DNA from: Sipunculus nudus | Taxonomy: Eukaryota; Annelida; Sipuncula; Golfingiida; Sipunculidae | DNA: 64,000 nt | Reading direction: 5' to 3' | Assembly (NCBI GenBank): GCA_026874595.1 | Contig: CM049310.1 | Coordinates: forward strand, 24,218,058-24,282,057 | Part shown: positions 1 through 11,900 of the stretch, one piece after another | Layout of the letters: every line of letters starts with the position of its first letter | Position numbering within the stretch: position 1 is the stretch's first letter | Made by a program: the position numbers and the translations under genes | The notes under the pieces: model-generated | The model's input: the letters and a program-made list of their open reading frames with translations, nothing else | The model's database searches: none | Told to the model about the DNA's origin: nothing

Positions 1-669
1 ACAGGCTAGCGGATTCCACTCATTGGACAGTCGCCCATCGATTTTGTGTGCTAGTATAAGCGCTATGGTTGATGGCTAGGGTTATTGACGGTCGTGGAAT
101 ACCTATAATGTGCAAATAAACATCATCAGCCTAATATTCCGGAATAGCTCCCGTCGTTGCCGGCTCAACCTTGTATTAGTTTCCTAAGGCACTGCCAAGT
201 TGCCAACACGCGAACGGGTGTACACCTAAATATCTCATGCTGACTGACTGGTCCAGAGATTGTTAAAACAGGTCGACTTTAAGACCAATGGTCCGATAAA
301 CGGTAACACTGAAGCAGAGGGTGATAGTGTTGAAAGTATCACCGAACTCGACAAAGGCGAGGGCCTAAAATTATAGGACAGATTAAAGCCAACTAGAAGC
401 CCGCAATAGGCTATGGCTAAATAAACCATGTTGGTTTTGAATAAAAAAAAATCTGAGAAAGACCACCAATTACTGCTGACGTCACTGGAAAAGACCTTTG
501 TTAGCGAGGTGATGATGTGTGCCACTGACCGTCCCATAACCGTAGGAGTTTACCAGTCAATGAAATAGTCGGCCAGAAAGCCGTTATTTAGTTATTTAAT
601 TTGCCGCGAGGTGGTGGGACCTGTTCTAAGCGTTGCGACAAAGCAAGAGCAAGTTTGATGCCTCTGATA
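1..669. other. Non-genic left edge
   Basis: I see no gene here. The open frames are short, cross simple AT-rich sequence and show no recognisable domain, and no splice-bounded coding segment is visible. The segment ends where the long inverted repeat element begins at 670. Confidence 0.5.
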
Positions 670-1149
670 GGGCACTCGGTAAAACCCGGAATTTCCTCGG
701 AATTTCCGAGGATATTCCGAGATCCCTCGGAATAAAAGTTTGAGCCATTTCCCTCGGCAGAGGATCCTTGACAGTAAAATAAAAGTACCCATACCTGAAG
801 AATGAACAATTATCTTCCCATTTATTCAGGGTTCCGTTCTAATCTTCGACTTATTAAGGTGCAGCGTACGATTTTTTTAACATCTTTTCAAACAGCCCTG
901 CACGACTGCCGTGTTTACTAATATTTTGGGAGCGCCTGTAGAATTCTCGGAGAATCCAGACCCACGGCGACCGGGCCCACTCAAAACCACATAAAAAACA
1001 GCAACTTTCTCCATTCCTGTTGACAAATTAATTATTACCTGTTGGATTACATCGTTTATTCGTTTAATTCTTCTATAGCGCATTATTTACATTATGATTT
1101 CATATATTAGGTCTATAGATTAATAAATTAATAGTAATAAAATGTACAA

Positions 1150-1203
<54 letters not shown>

Positions 1204-1961
1204 CATATATTGACACCAGATATAACTTTTTTTTTTCATTTTCATAATACTTTACATTGGTATTTTAAATTCAATATTTCATTATGGTATCAGGTGTATT
1301 TCATGAGGCTTAATTTACTTTCAGTTTGTACATATTTCATTCGATTATTATGGTTCAGTTGTTATTAAATGATTTTGTTTTCAAATGTGTTCCTTTGTTC
1401 ATTGGACTAATAAAAAATAGAATTTTAATAATGCCAGTGGTAAATGAAAACACTTGTAGACACTGATCAATACTGCTGTAGCCTCCCTGTCCAAATGTCA
1501 TGCCACTTCCATTAATTGTAGAATCTCTCTCCATGCCCTGTCCTTTTCTTTTGTTATGGCCTTCCACAATATTTCATGATCTTATTATCAATAAGAGGAG
1601 TATATCTGATAAATCTACAATTCACTCTCTTTACTTCTTTTTATCCAGGCCTGTCAGCTGTTTATACTCTCCAAGAATTCTAATGAAACCACCGGATTTA
1701 GGTATGATCTACCATAAACATGGTCGTCGTCCCGGGCCGGTCTGATCTGGCTCGGAAAACCGTAGATTACGCCTTAAAAAGTCGAAGATTAGAACGGAAC
1801 CCTAAAGAAATAGGAAGATAATTATTCATTTTATATCTATGGGAACTTTTTTCCTACTGTCAGGGATCCTCTGCTGAGGGAAACGGCTCAAACTTTTATT
1901 CCGAGGAATCTCGGAATATCCTCGGAAATTCCGCGGAAATTCCGGGTTTTACCGAGTGCCC
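670..1961. mobile_element. Element with ~195-bp terminal inverted repeats (foldback-like)
   Basis: The left arm (about 670-866) and right arm (about 1762-1961) are reverse complements with scattered mismatches and small indels. Both outer ends begin GGGCACTCGGTAAAACCCGG when read inward. Each arm contains its own short palindromic CCTCGGAATTTCC / GGAATATTCC blocks and a shared GGGTTCCGTTCTAATCTTCG segment. The ~900-bp centre is AT-rich, holds a TA microsatellite and has no credible ORF, so the element is non-autonomous. I could not find a clean target-site duplication (flanks ...cctctgata and tccgacata...), so the superfamily is undetermined. Confidence 0.75.
1151..1201. repeat. (TA)n microsatellite
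   Basis: About 25 uninterrupted TA dinucleotides inside the inverted-repeat element. Confidence 0.95.
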
Positions 1962-2419
1962 TCCGACATAACAATCTCCTCGCTACATGCAAAACCCACC
2001 AGTAAGGCTACTTGCAAATGTTTGTATGCAGGGAGAGTATTCAGCTACCGCGAGCACTCCTACCCACTTGGGCGTGATTGGCTGGCGAACATTAATAATT
2101 CATGAGCTACAGTAGGTCTGCTCCATCTAATGCTAACCCTCTGATAGTGGGAGGAATTATGTTTTAATCATTGCATCGACTAGGCCAGTCTATGTGTGTT
2201 GCGTCAATGGCTGATAATTTGAGCTGTGTATCCCAGTGAAATAGAGGGAAATATAACTATTTGATGCACATGTAAGGGAAATAAATTCAGGTTTCAGGTC
2301 TAAAACAATTATGCATAGACTTAATTATCATTACCAAGTCGTCTGAGGACAACAGAGCTCGCCGGTACGTGGCATTCAGAAAACAAAGAGCACCACAGGG
2401 GTGCGTAATATGCCTGTCA

Positions 2420-2770
2420 TATTTCTTGTGACCTCTGACCACATTAATATGCTTTGATCTTGGCAGGAATCTTATTATATTGGTTAAGATTTCTATAGTT
2501 TAATAAAAATCCATTATATTCCTGCTTAGTGATAACAGCGACACCATAAAGTAGACTGGTGACCTCTGGCCTCATTGAATACGTGTGGATTTTGCCGGAA
2601 TCAAATTTAGGCGAGATATTATATTGATTAATATTAAACATATGTTTCTGTTGACTTTAACCAAAATCCACAACTGTCCTGCTCAGTTATTGCAGCGACA
2701 CCATATAGTGGCTTGGTGACCTCTGATCTCATTAAATATCTGTGGATTTTTCCAACAATTAAGCCCGACC
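2420..2770. repeat. Diverged tandem repeat with GTGACCTCTG motif
   Basis: Three diverged units share 'gtgacctctg(a/g)cctcattaaat..gtggattttgcc' and 'cagcgacaccata(a/t)agt'; they start near 2429, 2560 and 2728. No coding potential. The rest of 1962-3780 holds no gene that I can see. Confidence 0.6.
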
Positions 2771-3094
2771 TAGTTAATCTGTGTGTAATGTCACAGAACA
2801 TGAGTATTTATTATAAGATTAACAGAAATATTTTCTTAAGCAATGAAGCAATAACCCCCACAAACAAAATTTAACCTGACTTTTCATGAACAAAGGTGAC
2901 CTGTGACCTTGGGATCCCAAAATCATATAAATGTATATATATATAGGGGGCGGATTCCAACCACTTATACAGTACATATCTGCAATATGAAAGCAATCGG
3001 AAAAGCCGTTGCAGAGGTATAAAGAGTTAACAAAAAACTTTAACCTGGGGTGTCGACGGGCACCGCCGCCGGAGGTAGGGTATATAAGCTCTCC

Positions 3095-3115
3095 TAGCTT
3101 CGTTCCGGCGAGCTA
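3095..3115 (+). repeat. Terminal hairpin of a dispersed repeat, followed by AAAA
   Basis: TAGCTTCG...CGAGCTA can fold into a hairpin and is followed directly by AAA. The same layout (hairpin closing on AGCTA or GGCTA, then AAA) ends the repeats near 5276 and 6884. It probably marks the 3' end of a transposed repeat whose 5' boundary I cannot place. Confidence 0.45.
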
Positions 3116-3780
3116 AAATTGAATTCGCTGGTACACATCTACGATCATTATCATACCACATTTCAGAATGATCTATATCGTGGCCGCTTATCAGTCCCAT
3201 TCAAACAACCTGTCCGTGCATGTGCTGCGATGCCACAGTGTCCTGAAGAGCTGGTAAACTTTTTTTTCTTAAAATTAAGAAAGATCTGTGTTTGGAAGAG
3301 ACACATTCTTTATAAATAAAAAAAACTAATTTGACAGCAGGGATATTGTATTGTTTGAAGGTTCACTTTACATTTTCATTATCGAATGTAAATTATTCAT
3401 CGAGCTCCCAGAAAGTCACGCATCGTGATCTCATTGTAGACCTCATGGGATTCCTACCGTGGTGCCTATAATGATATGGTTACAAAACCAACATTACAAA
3501 ACCTGAATTGTAAGGCAACCCATAATGACTAACTAATGGACCTCAGTCAGCAGAGATAAAATGCTTTGCTCAACAGCTTCCTTAAACACCTTGTCTTTTC
3601 AGGTGTGAAAGGATAAAGGGGTTATTTCAAGTGTCTGAGCCACCAGGTGAAAGAAGGTAGTTTACAAAATATGCTATTCTACTAACAGTTTGACGGATTA
3701 AACGGTTTTTCACTCGGTTCACTCAGCTGAGCAAACAAAATGATAAAACAAAGCAGCTACAGGTCATTTTTCAAAAACCT

Positions 3781-3786
3781 TTTATT
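3781..3786 (-). promoter_or_regulatory. Poly(A) signal of the MORN2-like gene
   Basis: AATAAA on the minus strand, about 157 bases after the stop codon at 3943-3945. It is the first canonical signal downstream of that gene. Confidence 0.55.
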
Positions 3787-3942
3787 CGTTATACAATGAC
3801 AGTTTGACACGTCTATTTTTACAATATGTACATGAATACTACATGCCAACAAGCAGGAGTATTGGACCTCGCACTGCCTCCCACATACACAGGGTCTGGA
3901 GGCAGACTGATGGTTTCCTAAATGTTCAGATGAAGCTGTAGA

Positions 3943-4045
3943 TCACAAGTCCAGCTTGAATCTGAGACCGGGGGCTGCTCTGTACCTGAACATACCTGTC
4001 CACACCTGGCCTTCCGTATCCGTAAACTGTCCATCTCCCTCCATT
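3943..4045 (-). CDS. MORN2: MORN2-like terminal coding exon
   Basis: The acceptor is ...gatttcag|aatgg on the minus strand. It encodes MEGDGQFTDTEGQVWTGM and on to FKLDL-stop. The incoming phase (2 bases from the previous exon) fits exactly. Confidence 0.82.
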
Positions 4046-7000
4046 CTGAAATCAATGAAAACACAATATATGTAATTTTCAATCTGAAAATATATTGAGC
4101 TGCTGTCCGGTCAGTTCAGGATCTCCTTGATCTAATAGAACTTGGCCAGTTTACGCGTCCTGGAGAGGTCAATTTGGTAGAACGTAAACAGAAGAGGCAG
4201 CTGAAGAAAAACCTAGATGTGTCGGAACGACACGAATGCTCCCGCCTGGGGCAAATTAGAAACATTTGCTAAATTTTGTAAATTTTTTTAAGTTCAGGAG
4301 GTGTATGGTCAACAGTAGGTCAACAAGGGCAAAATGCAAACTCGATCTGTAACAGGTCATTATCAAGCAACACACCAAAAATCAGGCCAGTATCTGCAGG
4401 CATTGTGAAAAAAAGTCCATACATGTGCAGTCTTCATAAAAATTTCTGTCTTTCATGAAATTTTCTATGTTCAGGATTTGTCATATCGTCAAAAATAGGT
4501 AAACTGGGACGAAACGCCAACTCGATCTGTAAGTGGTCATTATGCGGCCACAGACCAAACATTAGGCCAGTATCTGTAAGCATTGCATTGCGAAACTAGA
4601 ATATTAGCAAAAGCTGAAAATTAGTTATAAATTAAAATTGGAGATTTATGTACCATGTTTCATAACAATCCACCAAATGCTTCCTGAGAAATAAGCTCCT
4701 AAGTTTTTTTCTATACTAAACTCTGTGACCTTGAAGAGTAGGTTAAGACCACCCATCTTTGAACTAGACCAAGATATTGTAAATATAATGCAATAGCACT
4801 GAAGTAATGAAGTTTCTGTGTTGAATACCTTTGGAGATATAATCCTGCACAAAAGGCCAAAATGGAAAAATCCGATAAAATTTCATTTTAAAATCAGAAA
4901 TTGCAGGTGGCGCCACAAAAATTGTGCAGCACGTTCAGACCATCAGTCCCAGTGATCATAGTAAGTTTTGTGAAAATCCACACAATGGTTCCTGAGATAT
5001 AAGCTTCTGAGTGTTTTTCTATAATCAGCTCCAAAAAGTAGAAAAATGGGTCAAGGTCACCCATCATCGAACTTGACCAAGATTTAATCAATATACATCT
5101 TCACTGATGAAATAAAATTCTAACGGTGAATCCTTTTAGAGATATCTTGCTTACAAGGTAAAAGTTAACAGACGCGGAACAGACGGATGGACGGACACCG
5201 GACAGACAGATGGACGGATGGATAGACGGACAGCTTGGGTGATGACAATAGCCCATCAGCCTATGAGCTGAGGGCTAAAAATGGCTGTACATGTACATTT
5301 GTCATGAAAATTTATATTTTCATGAAATTTTCTATGTTTAGGAGCCGTAAAAAACAATCAAATGTAGGTCAACCGTGACGAAACGTGAACTCGATCTGTA
5401 ACTGGCCATTATCTGCCCACACATAAAAAATCAGGGCGGTATCTGCAGGCATTGTGGGAAAAAAAGTCCGTACATGTGCACTTGTCATGAAAATTTATAT
5501 TTTTTATGAAATTTTCTATGTTAGGGCACCATCAAACGGTTAAAAGTAGGTCAACTGGGACAAAACGCAAACTCGATCTGTAACTGGTCAATATCTGCCC
5601 ACACACCAAAAATCAGGCCAATATCTGCAGGCATTGCTAAAAAAAGGCCGTACATGTGTATTTGTCATGAAAATTTCTATTTTTCATGAAATTTTCTATG
5701 TTTAGGAGCCGTAAAACGGTCAAAAGTAGGTCAACTGTGACGAAACCTAAACTCGACCTGTAACTAGTCAATATCTGCATACACACAAAAAATCAGGCCA
5801 ATACCTGCAGGCATGGCGAAAAAAAGTCCGTACATGTGTATATGTCATGAAAATTTCTATTTTTCATGAAATTTTCTAAGTTAAGGAGCCGTTAAACGGT
5901 CAAAAGTAGGTCAACCGGGACGAAACCAGAACTCGATCTGTAACTGGTCATTATCCATAATGTTATTTTATGGAACCGGTCTGGTATTTTTTTAAACAAT
6001 CGCTAGGGGTGCCAGAGGTCGTCCAAAGTAGGGAGCGATTTTGCAGATCCTGCGACCGGGCGGAAAGGCGACATCTGGTGGTGGCGCCTTGAACTCACAG
6101 TAGCTCGAAATCGAGGTACACATGATATGATTTTCTGGTGTTTTTCAAATAGCGCAGATGACATGCGGCCTGGAACACGCACGGGTATTATAAGAATCTT
6201 GGTCTATATATGAGCAATATGAGGATTTTATAAACATGATAAAGAGGGAAAATTAATATGTCGGTGTAACCTTTAGTGGTGGGCATTATGTAAGTCAAGT
6301 TTGAAATCCATGTGTCAATACAACCTGGAGTTATCATCTGGAAACAAATTTGTGTGAATGGATGGATGGACAGACAGACAGACAAACAGACAGAGTGAAA
6401 ACTATATGGCATCCACTTGTGATCAATAAACACATCAGGTTTTGGGACACTAGATGTAATTAAAGCTGAGAAACTGATATGATTGTTGTCATTTTAAAGT
6501 AAAAAAATAAAAAAATATTTGTAAAAATAACAAAAAATACAGGTGGCGCCACCAATTTTTGGGAACTGACAAAACTCGTCATGGTCATTATTCAAGGCAA
6601 GATTCATGACAATCCATGCATTAATTTTCAAGATATTGGAGGTTTTGTATTATATTTTTGATTATTCTGGGGCCCCATTCAAGCCCCATAGCTTGGAGGA
6701 TATAGGCCGCAGTGAACTAATTTCAGGTTTCCAAAGAGATTTTATTGACCTCCCTGGATATTCACTCAGAAGTTTCTAGGTCCAGCAGTTACAATCTGTG
6801 CCCTGCTAACGGATGGACGGACGCCCGGACAGACAACAGACAAAGCGCCATTCCTATACCTCAGTTGACTTACAGTCAGCTGAGCTAAAAACGTTTGACG
6901 ATTTTAAAGGTGGAATGTCGAGACCATGTGCACTGACATTTCGCATGGTCCTCGTCGATTTTAGAAAGACTTTCATGAATCATGATTAATATAGAACTGA

Positions 7001-8579
7001 GGAGAATCACTAGACCTAGGGAATAGCACACCAGACCACAGGACCCAAATCCGGGAGACCGTGAGTTCAAATCTCAGTAGAGGCGGTAAGATTTTCACGG
7101 TCGGCCCCCACCCAGGGTGAGCACTATGCAGGTTTAGTGGGAGACCCAGCCGTGTATCACTCACATACGAGTGCGTCTTAGGGGGGTTCCTCAGTGTTAT
7201 GACCCAGCCATGGGGGAAAAATACACATCCAGGACCGGCAGGTGCGTTAGACACTGGGCCTCACAACCAATTGACCGACAGAGAGTGCCACTCCAAGACT
7301 GAACACTGCAATCACAGCCATACTAGCATTTTAAATCTGAAACTCCGTCAACTGTCTTTTGAAACAAGGAAACAGCACTACACACTACACTTTACATAAC
7401 AGTATTTGTACCTCAAAAACTTCATATCAGATATATATATATACTTTATAAATCTGTGCATGTACTATTACACTTATGTGTTGCACATAATGCAGTTTAT
7501 GTACGATAAAAACTGCATATTTTTTATACATATACAATACATACACCTGTATGTAACTATATTTAATGTTCACTTATAAGACCATAAATATATTTACTTA
7601 TTTTGTACGAAGGCACCACTATAGTATGAGCCATTAGGCCACTGGTATCTTCCTTGTCCATGAAACTGATTGTTGACAAACTCTCCCTCATATACGGCAC
7701 CACTTGGATGCTGAAGGGAGCCTCGTCCGTTCATCTTGTCATCCTTCCACTCTCCGTTATAGACCATACCTTCCTGAGTGATGTGTTTTCCTGTACCGTT
7801 TCTCTGTAGTGTACCGTCTGATGACTGCAGATACTCCCCATCTGTTATCAAGTAAATAAAACGTGTTTCAGATAAACATAAATGTCAATGTACATACATT
7901 CTATATACAAATACTCACAAGTATACTAACTATTTACCAGGACAATTTAAACATGTACAAAGTTACTTGGAGGGGCAAACTACATATTTAAGTAGGAAAC
8001 AGACAGGAGGAACATAATCACATGCATTACATGCAAAGTACATCAGAAACGACTAGATCACTTCTGTCAAGTCTCCAAGTATAGTAAAGTAGTAAAGAAG
8101 GGGGAAAATATATACAAACTAGAAAAGTATTCTGAGGATACTCAACTGACATGTGAACCTCCCAATCAAACTTTCCTGGGTACTTCGCCATGAAAAATTG
8201 TGTACAGACATCCCGAACTAGAGCTGGTTAAGCTCTAGAACAAAGGCGGTCCCTATTGTGATCCATATTCCATCCATAGCTTTATGTGTTGTTCACTTAC
8301 GGTATAACCATAAACCTCTCCGAATTTCATTAAAATCTGTTCTCAACTATTTGGGTGAAGTTACAACAGTCAAATCAACCAATGTACCAACTAATGGAGA
8401 AAACAAAATACCTCTCCACCAGGCAGAGTATAATAAATAAGGACTTGGATTAACACAAGCGGGACTACACAAAATCAGTGGACAATACTCACCGTATTTA
8501 TCACCATTAGGGAACATGTATATACCGTTCATCACTGTAGGAGTGGCAGTCTCCTTCCTCTTGTCTTTTCTCTTGTCTG
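3943..8579 (-). CDS. MORN2: MORN-repeat protein, MORN2-like (spliced, 5' end missing)
   Basis: Three exons on the minus strand join in phase: 8493-8579, 7598-7841 and 3943-4045. Together they give about 143 residues from a basic stretch (ADKRKDKRKETATPT) to the stop. At least four MORN repeats follow in order, seen as YDGEY, YNGEW, YEGEF and YSGAF starts with G-x-G centres; the C-terminal part (EGDGQFTDTEGQVWTGMF, then RAAPGLRFKLDL) matches the end of MORN2 proteins. MORN repeats are membrane- or protein-binding beta-hairpins; MORN2 relatives have been linked to LC3-associated phagocytosis and to cilia or sperm, which is family knowledge. All junctions have GT-AG ends. The first exon is not certain: it must end in phase 1 with a G, and the minimal ATG exon at 14182-14191 would fit, which would place ENDOV inside this gene's first intron. 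The 3.5-kb last intron is full of repeats. Confidence 0.8.
4215..4600 (+). repeat. ~180-bp repeat, first two copies
   Basis: Two diverged copies of the unit more fully tandem at 5280-5955. Shared blocks are 'ctcgatctgtaac', 'caggccagtatctg(c/t)a' and 'catgaaattttctatgtt'. Confidence 0.7.
4601..5280 (+). repeat. Dispersed repeat ending in a terminal hairpin
   Basis: Two related halves (about 4630-4860 and 4900-5170) share 'tttt(t/g)ctata', 'gggtcaaggtcacccatc' and 'tagagatat'. The segment then runs into GGAC/GACA-rich sequence and a hairpin (5250-5260 with 5267-5276, AGCCCATCAGC/GCTGAGGGCT) followed by AAAA. It contains an imperfect GGTGGCGCCAC core at 4907-4917. No coding capacity. It interrupts the ~180-bp tandem array. 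Confidence 0.6.
5281..5955 (+). repeat. ~180-bp tandem repeat array, four copies
   Basis: Units begin near 5285, 5466, 5647 and 5826 with 'gtacatgtg(c/t)a(c/t)ttgtcatgaaaattt', and contain a GGAGCCGT/AAACGGT segment and 'aaaagtaggtcaac'. They lie inside the last intron of the MORN2-like gene. Confidence 0.85.
6188..6465 (-). repeat. Dispersed repeat, inverted relative to the copy at 33.33-33.55 kb
   Basis: Read on the minus strand it gives 'ctagtgtcccaaaacctg', then CTGT repeats, 'ccagatgataactccagg' and 'cccaccactaaag', matching 33335-33545 on the plus strand. No coding capacity. The stretch 5956-6187 before it has nothing I recognise. Confidence 0.75.
6535..6890 (+). repeat. GGTGGCGCCACC-type dispersed repeat with terminal hairpin
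   Basis: It opens with the CAGGTGGCGCCACC palindrome, continues with 'ggttttgtat...ttattctggggccc', 'ctaatttcaggtttcc' and 'tctaggtccagcagttac', and ends in hairpin TCAGTTGAC/GTCAGCTGA (6861-6869, 6875-6883) before GCTAAAA. It is a single-copy relative of the ~340-bp unit tandemly repeated at 56.5-60.3 kb and of the inverted copies at 29.8-30.5 kb. Confidence 0.8.
7010..7295 (+). repeat. tRNA-derived SINE-like element
   Basis: A tRNA-like head is followed by ~200 bp of non-tRNA body. The B-box-like segment is GAGTTCAAATCTC at about 7062-7074, flanked by complementary TGAG/CTCA stems. No intact cloverleaf is claimed. The family is not identified. Confidence 0.45.
7598..7841 (-). CDS. MORN2: MORN2-like central exon (most MORN repeats)
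   Basis: The acceptor ...ataacag|atgggg and donor ...aa|gtaaat bound 244 bases. They encode GEYLQSSDGTLQRNG through YYSGAFVQN, three MORN units. Reading through the donor reaches an immediate stop (taa), so the splice rather than the open frame defines the end. Confidence 0.85.
8493..8579 (-). CDS. MORN2: MORN2-like upstream exon
   Basis: The acceptor has a long T tract (tttttatattttattcacag|cag) and the donor is g|gtgagt. It encodes a basic stretch and the start of the first MORN unit (MNGIYMFPNGDKY). An exon further upstream, in phase 1, is required. Confidence 0.8.
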
Positions 8580-8814
8580 CTGTGAATAAAATATAAAAAA
8601 AAAATCTGTTCAAGTTACATCTGATAAAGGGAAGTTTTTTTACATCTATACATACAGTACCACCATATGTTCAACTGCAGCCAATGGATGCATGCTGTCA
8701 GAGAGGGCGCGAGGAGTGGTGAGGGAAAGAACCTGCCAGCTAGAAGAAAAGAGAGCAACGATCGAGGAAACAGAGACCACAACTGAACAAACCAGAAAAG
8801 GCCAAAACACACTG

Positions 8815-8985
8815 GCGCGGGCAGCAAAATTAGCTTCCCTATATATGACTTATACAAAACACACTGGCGCGGGCGGCAAAATTAGCTTCCCTATTATGAC
8901 ATAACACACTGGCGCGGGCGGCAAAATTAGCTTCCTTATATATGATTTATATGACATAACACACTGGCGCGGGTGGCAAGCGAGC
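8815..8985 (+). repeat. ~50-bp tandem repeat, four copies
   Basis: The unit 'acacactggcgcgggc(g/a)gc' plus 'aaaattagcttccctatata' starts near 8808, 8860, 8902 and 8960. It is locally GC-rich against an AT-rich background. Confidence 0.8.
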
Positions 8986-11900
8986 ACCACGTGGGCAGCC
9001 AGCCATGCGGCGAGTTTCTACGATCGCTCATGGAGCAATTTTTGCCACGTACATGTGGATTTCTAGTAATATATTGTCTGTTGAAAATATATTAAAATGT
9101 ATTTAATTTACACCTTATTTATATGTATACTTCAATATTTAGTAAAGATTATAATTAAATATAACATATGTAACAATGATATATAGAAATAAACATGTGT
9201 ATATATAATTCTTTGATATGTAAATTACAAGCATATATATATTCTCATAGAAACATATTGTTATTTAAATTAAATCATAATTACTGTTCACCAAGTAATA
9301 TCATGACTATATGCTTTATTACATTTACGCTAAGCAGGGGAATATTTCCTAGACAATCATATAAATACAACAAAAAGTCTCAATATTACATAGCTATTCC
9401 ACAAATTTTGCCGCGTGCCAGTCTGTTTTATAAATGTCGCGTACCGTCAGCAAGTGTGGGATTACTCAGTCACCTCAGACAACTGAGGTCTTGGAAATGC
9501 CTAATGAGCATGTATAAGCAATGTATCAGTTTTTTCCCTAAATCATTCACAAAATGGTCTGACATTCACATATTCTAAAAGCTGTGAATATGCTCTATAT
9601 GTTGGTAGATAGAAAGTTTTTTTTTCTAATACTGGTTGATTTTATTTAAATTTTATTTTAAACTTAAAAAAAAACTTTTTGAACACTTTACAACTCAATG
9701 AAGTGAAAATGGAATGTTTAGATCCATAAATGGCTGGGAAAATTGCTTTACAGTTAAAATATATAAAACAAGTATTTTAATGTTCAAAAATTAAATCAGT
9801 CTTTAGAAAGCGTGTTCACAAATCACATTTTAAGCTTTTTGATTATGTACATGACAAGTTGTCACAGAGCAACATTTAAGGTAATATTATAAAAACCAGA
9901 AACAATGTGTGGAGAGACTCCTGAGACAGCTCAGAGCTCTGAGACCTTAATAAAGACTTGTTGACCAGCTAGGTACTACCAGCCTCTCCCAAGACAGGAG
10001 AATCCCCTAACAACACATCATATATCTGCTCCCAAAGTTACAGAATTCTTAAAGGAAAATATACAGCCATGCTATACATCCATCAGCCTCACAAAATTGT
10101 TTATTATCATTAAATTCCTTTCCAATTTTTGTAATCTGGTCAAGTTTTGAAATTGCCAAACATCCCCCCCCCCAAAAAAAAACTTTTTTTCAGGGGTGTG
10201 GAAATCGGTGATGGAGGACTCTATTCTGGACTTGGACTCAAGTCTTCTTTTTTAGGGACTTGGACATAAGGGTCCATGACTCAGACTTGTAATCAGACTC
10301 GGAAGTAAGGACTCAACAAATTAGGCCAAGTCCTGCCAGTGTAGAAGATAGAAAGCTCTGCCACACACTATAAAGTCCTTTTACATACAAGTCTAAACTA
10401 TTAACAAAATATTGCCCCCCCCCCCCAAGAAAAAAGAATAAATACCAAGCTTAGCTCAGTAGATGTTGGGAGCTGTATGTAATTAAACATTCCAGTAAAA
10501 GCATGTATAAACTAACATAAAAACAATTAGGTATTCTCCATTTTACTTGTGGTAATTTCCATTTTAAATACCAGGTATCCATTAACAAGGAGATTTTATA
10601 ACACTTGGGTTCCAGATAACTCAGACATGATGAAGGTCAACTTGGACTCTACAGGTAATTGACCTATCCATGAACTCTATGTGACCCTGTTTGCATATTC
10701 ATTCAATGGAAGTAATTGCTATGGTTAACTCGCATATGTCAAACTGAAATTCAAAACCATTCAGTTATCTCACTCATCTGACATTTTTCCATCACTCTGC
10801 ACAGCGAGAATTCTCCAAGTATCATCACAAATTCATCACATTCTATGCTAGGATTAACGTGCCACATACTGATACAAAGGCACCAAAAACCATTTACAGT
10901 GATTTATCTGGGGTGATCAACAAAGAAACACAAACAGTCACACAAATACATAAGCTCACACAAAAGTTTATTCAAGGATATAAAAATAATAATTAGAATA
11001 ATACTCCTCAGTGTTCCAATAAACTTTATCATTTTTCTTTTGGTCTCCATGCAAATGATACACAGCACATTAGAGGTCATATATTGTTTATTTTATGTTT
11101 TCTAACAAATGCAGTTCCTGGGTTTATGTCAAAAATACAAAAATATAGATGCTGCCAATGGACTGCTACTAAAATCCAATACAAAATCATCCTCATAATA
11201 TCAAGCCTGTGGGAGCTATGCTTTCACATACCTTGATTCAGCGAGCTACTTTGGCATCAGCATTTCATGAATAATAAAAAAGCCTGCAAGGGTTTGGGCT
11301 GAAGTCACAATTTCCCAACAAATCCAATAAACAAATGTAAACAATACACTTTTCACCCACAGTCTAAACCAGAAAACATGCACAAGAAATGGGACAGGTT
11401 TATATGGCTTCGTCTGATTGGTCAAAATCTCAATGCTCCCTTGCAATGCTAAATGTTTGGTCTAGAGCTAGCACCAGATGATGACGTATGCAAGTGATAC
11501 CACTGATTCAACTACCTTGTTCATTATTCATAAAATAGACATCAGAATAGTTCGCTGAATCAAGGTATATGGAAACACTGCTGCTACAGACTTGATAGTA
11601 TGAAGATGGCCAAAATCTGTATCACAGAGAAAAAAGGAGTACCAGAACCAGTACTGGTACTACTTGATAATGTCATGATATACAATACATCATTGGTAAA
11701 ATATATGATACATCATCAATAAAATATACAGTACATCATCAGCAAAATATACAGTACATCATTAGTAAAATATACATTACATCATTAGTAAAATATATAG
11801 TGCATCAGTCAAAACAGTGATGTACAGACAATAAGGATGATGTCAAGTGTATCTCTGCGCTTCTACAGTTAATTTACCTGAATGTGTTAAGTACATTAAT

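Noticed and set aside
661-1970. A target-site duplication for the inverted-repeat element
   Set aside because: The flanks cctctgata and tccgacata agree at too few positions, so I do not claim one.
9195-9578. 127-residue open frame
   Set aside because: AT-rich composition, no domain and no splice context. It is compatible with a chance ORF.
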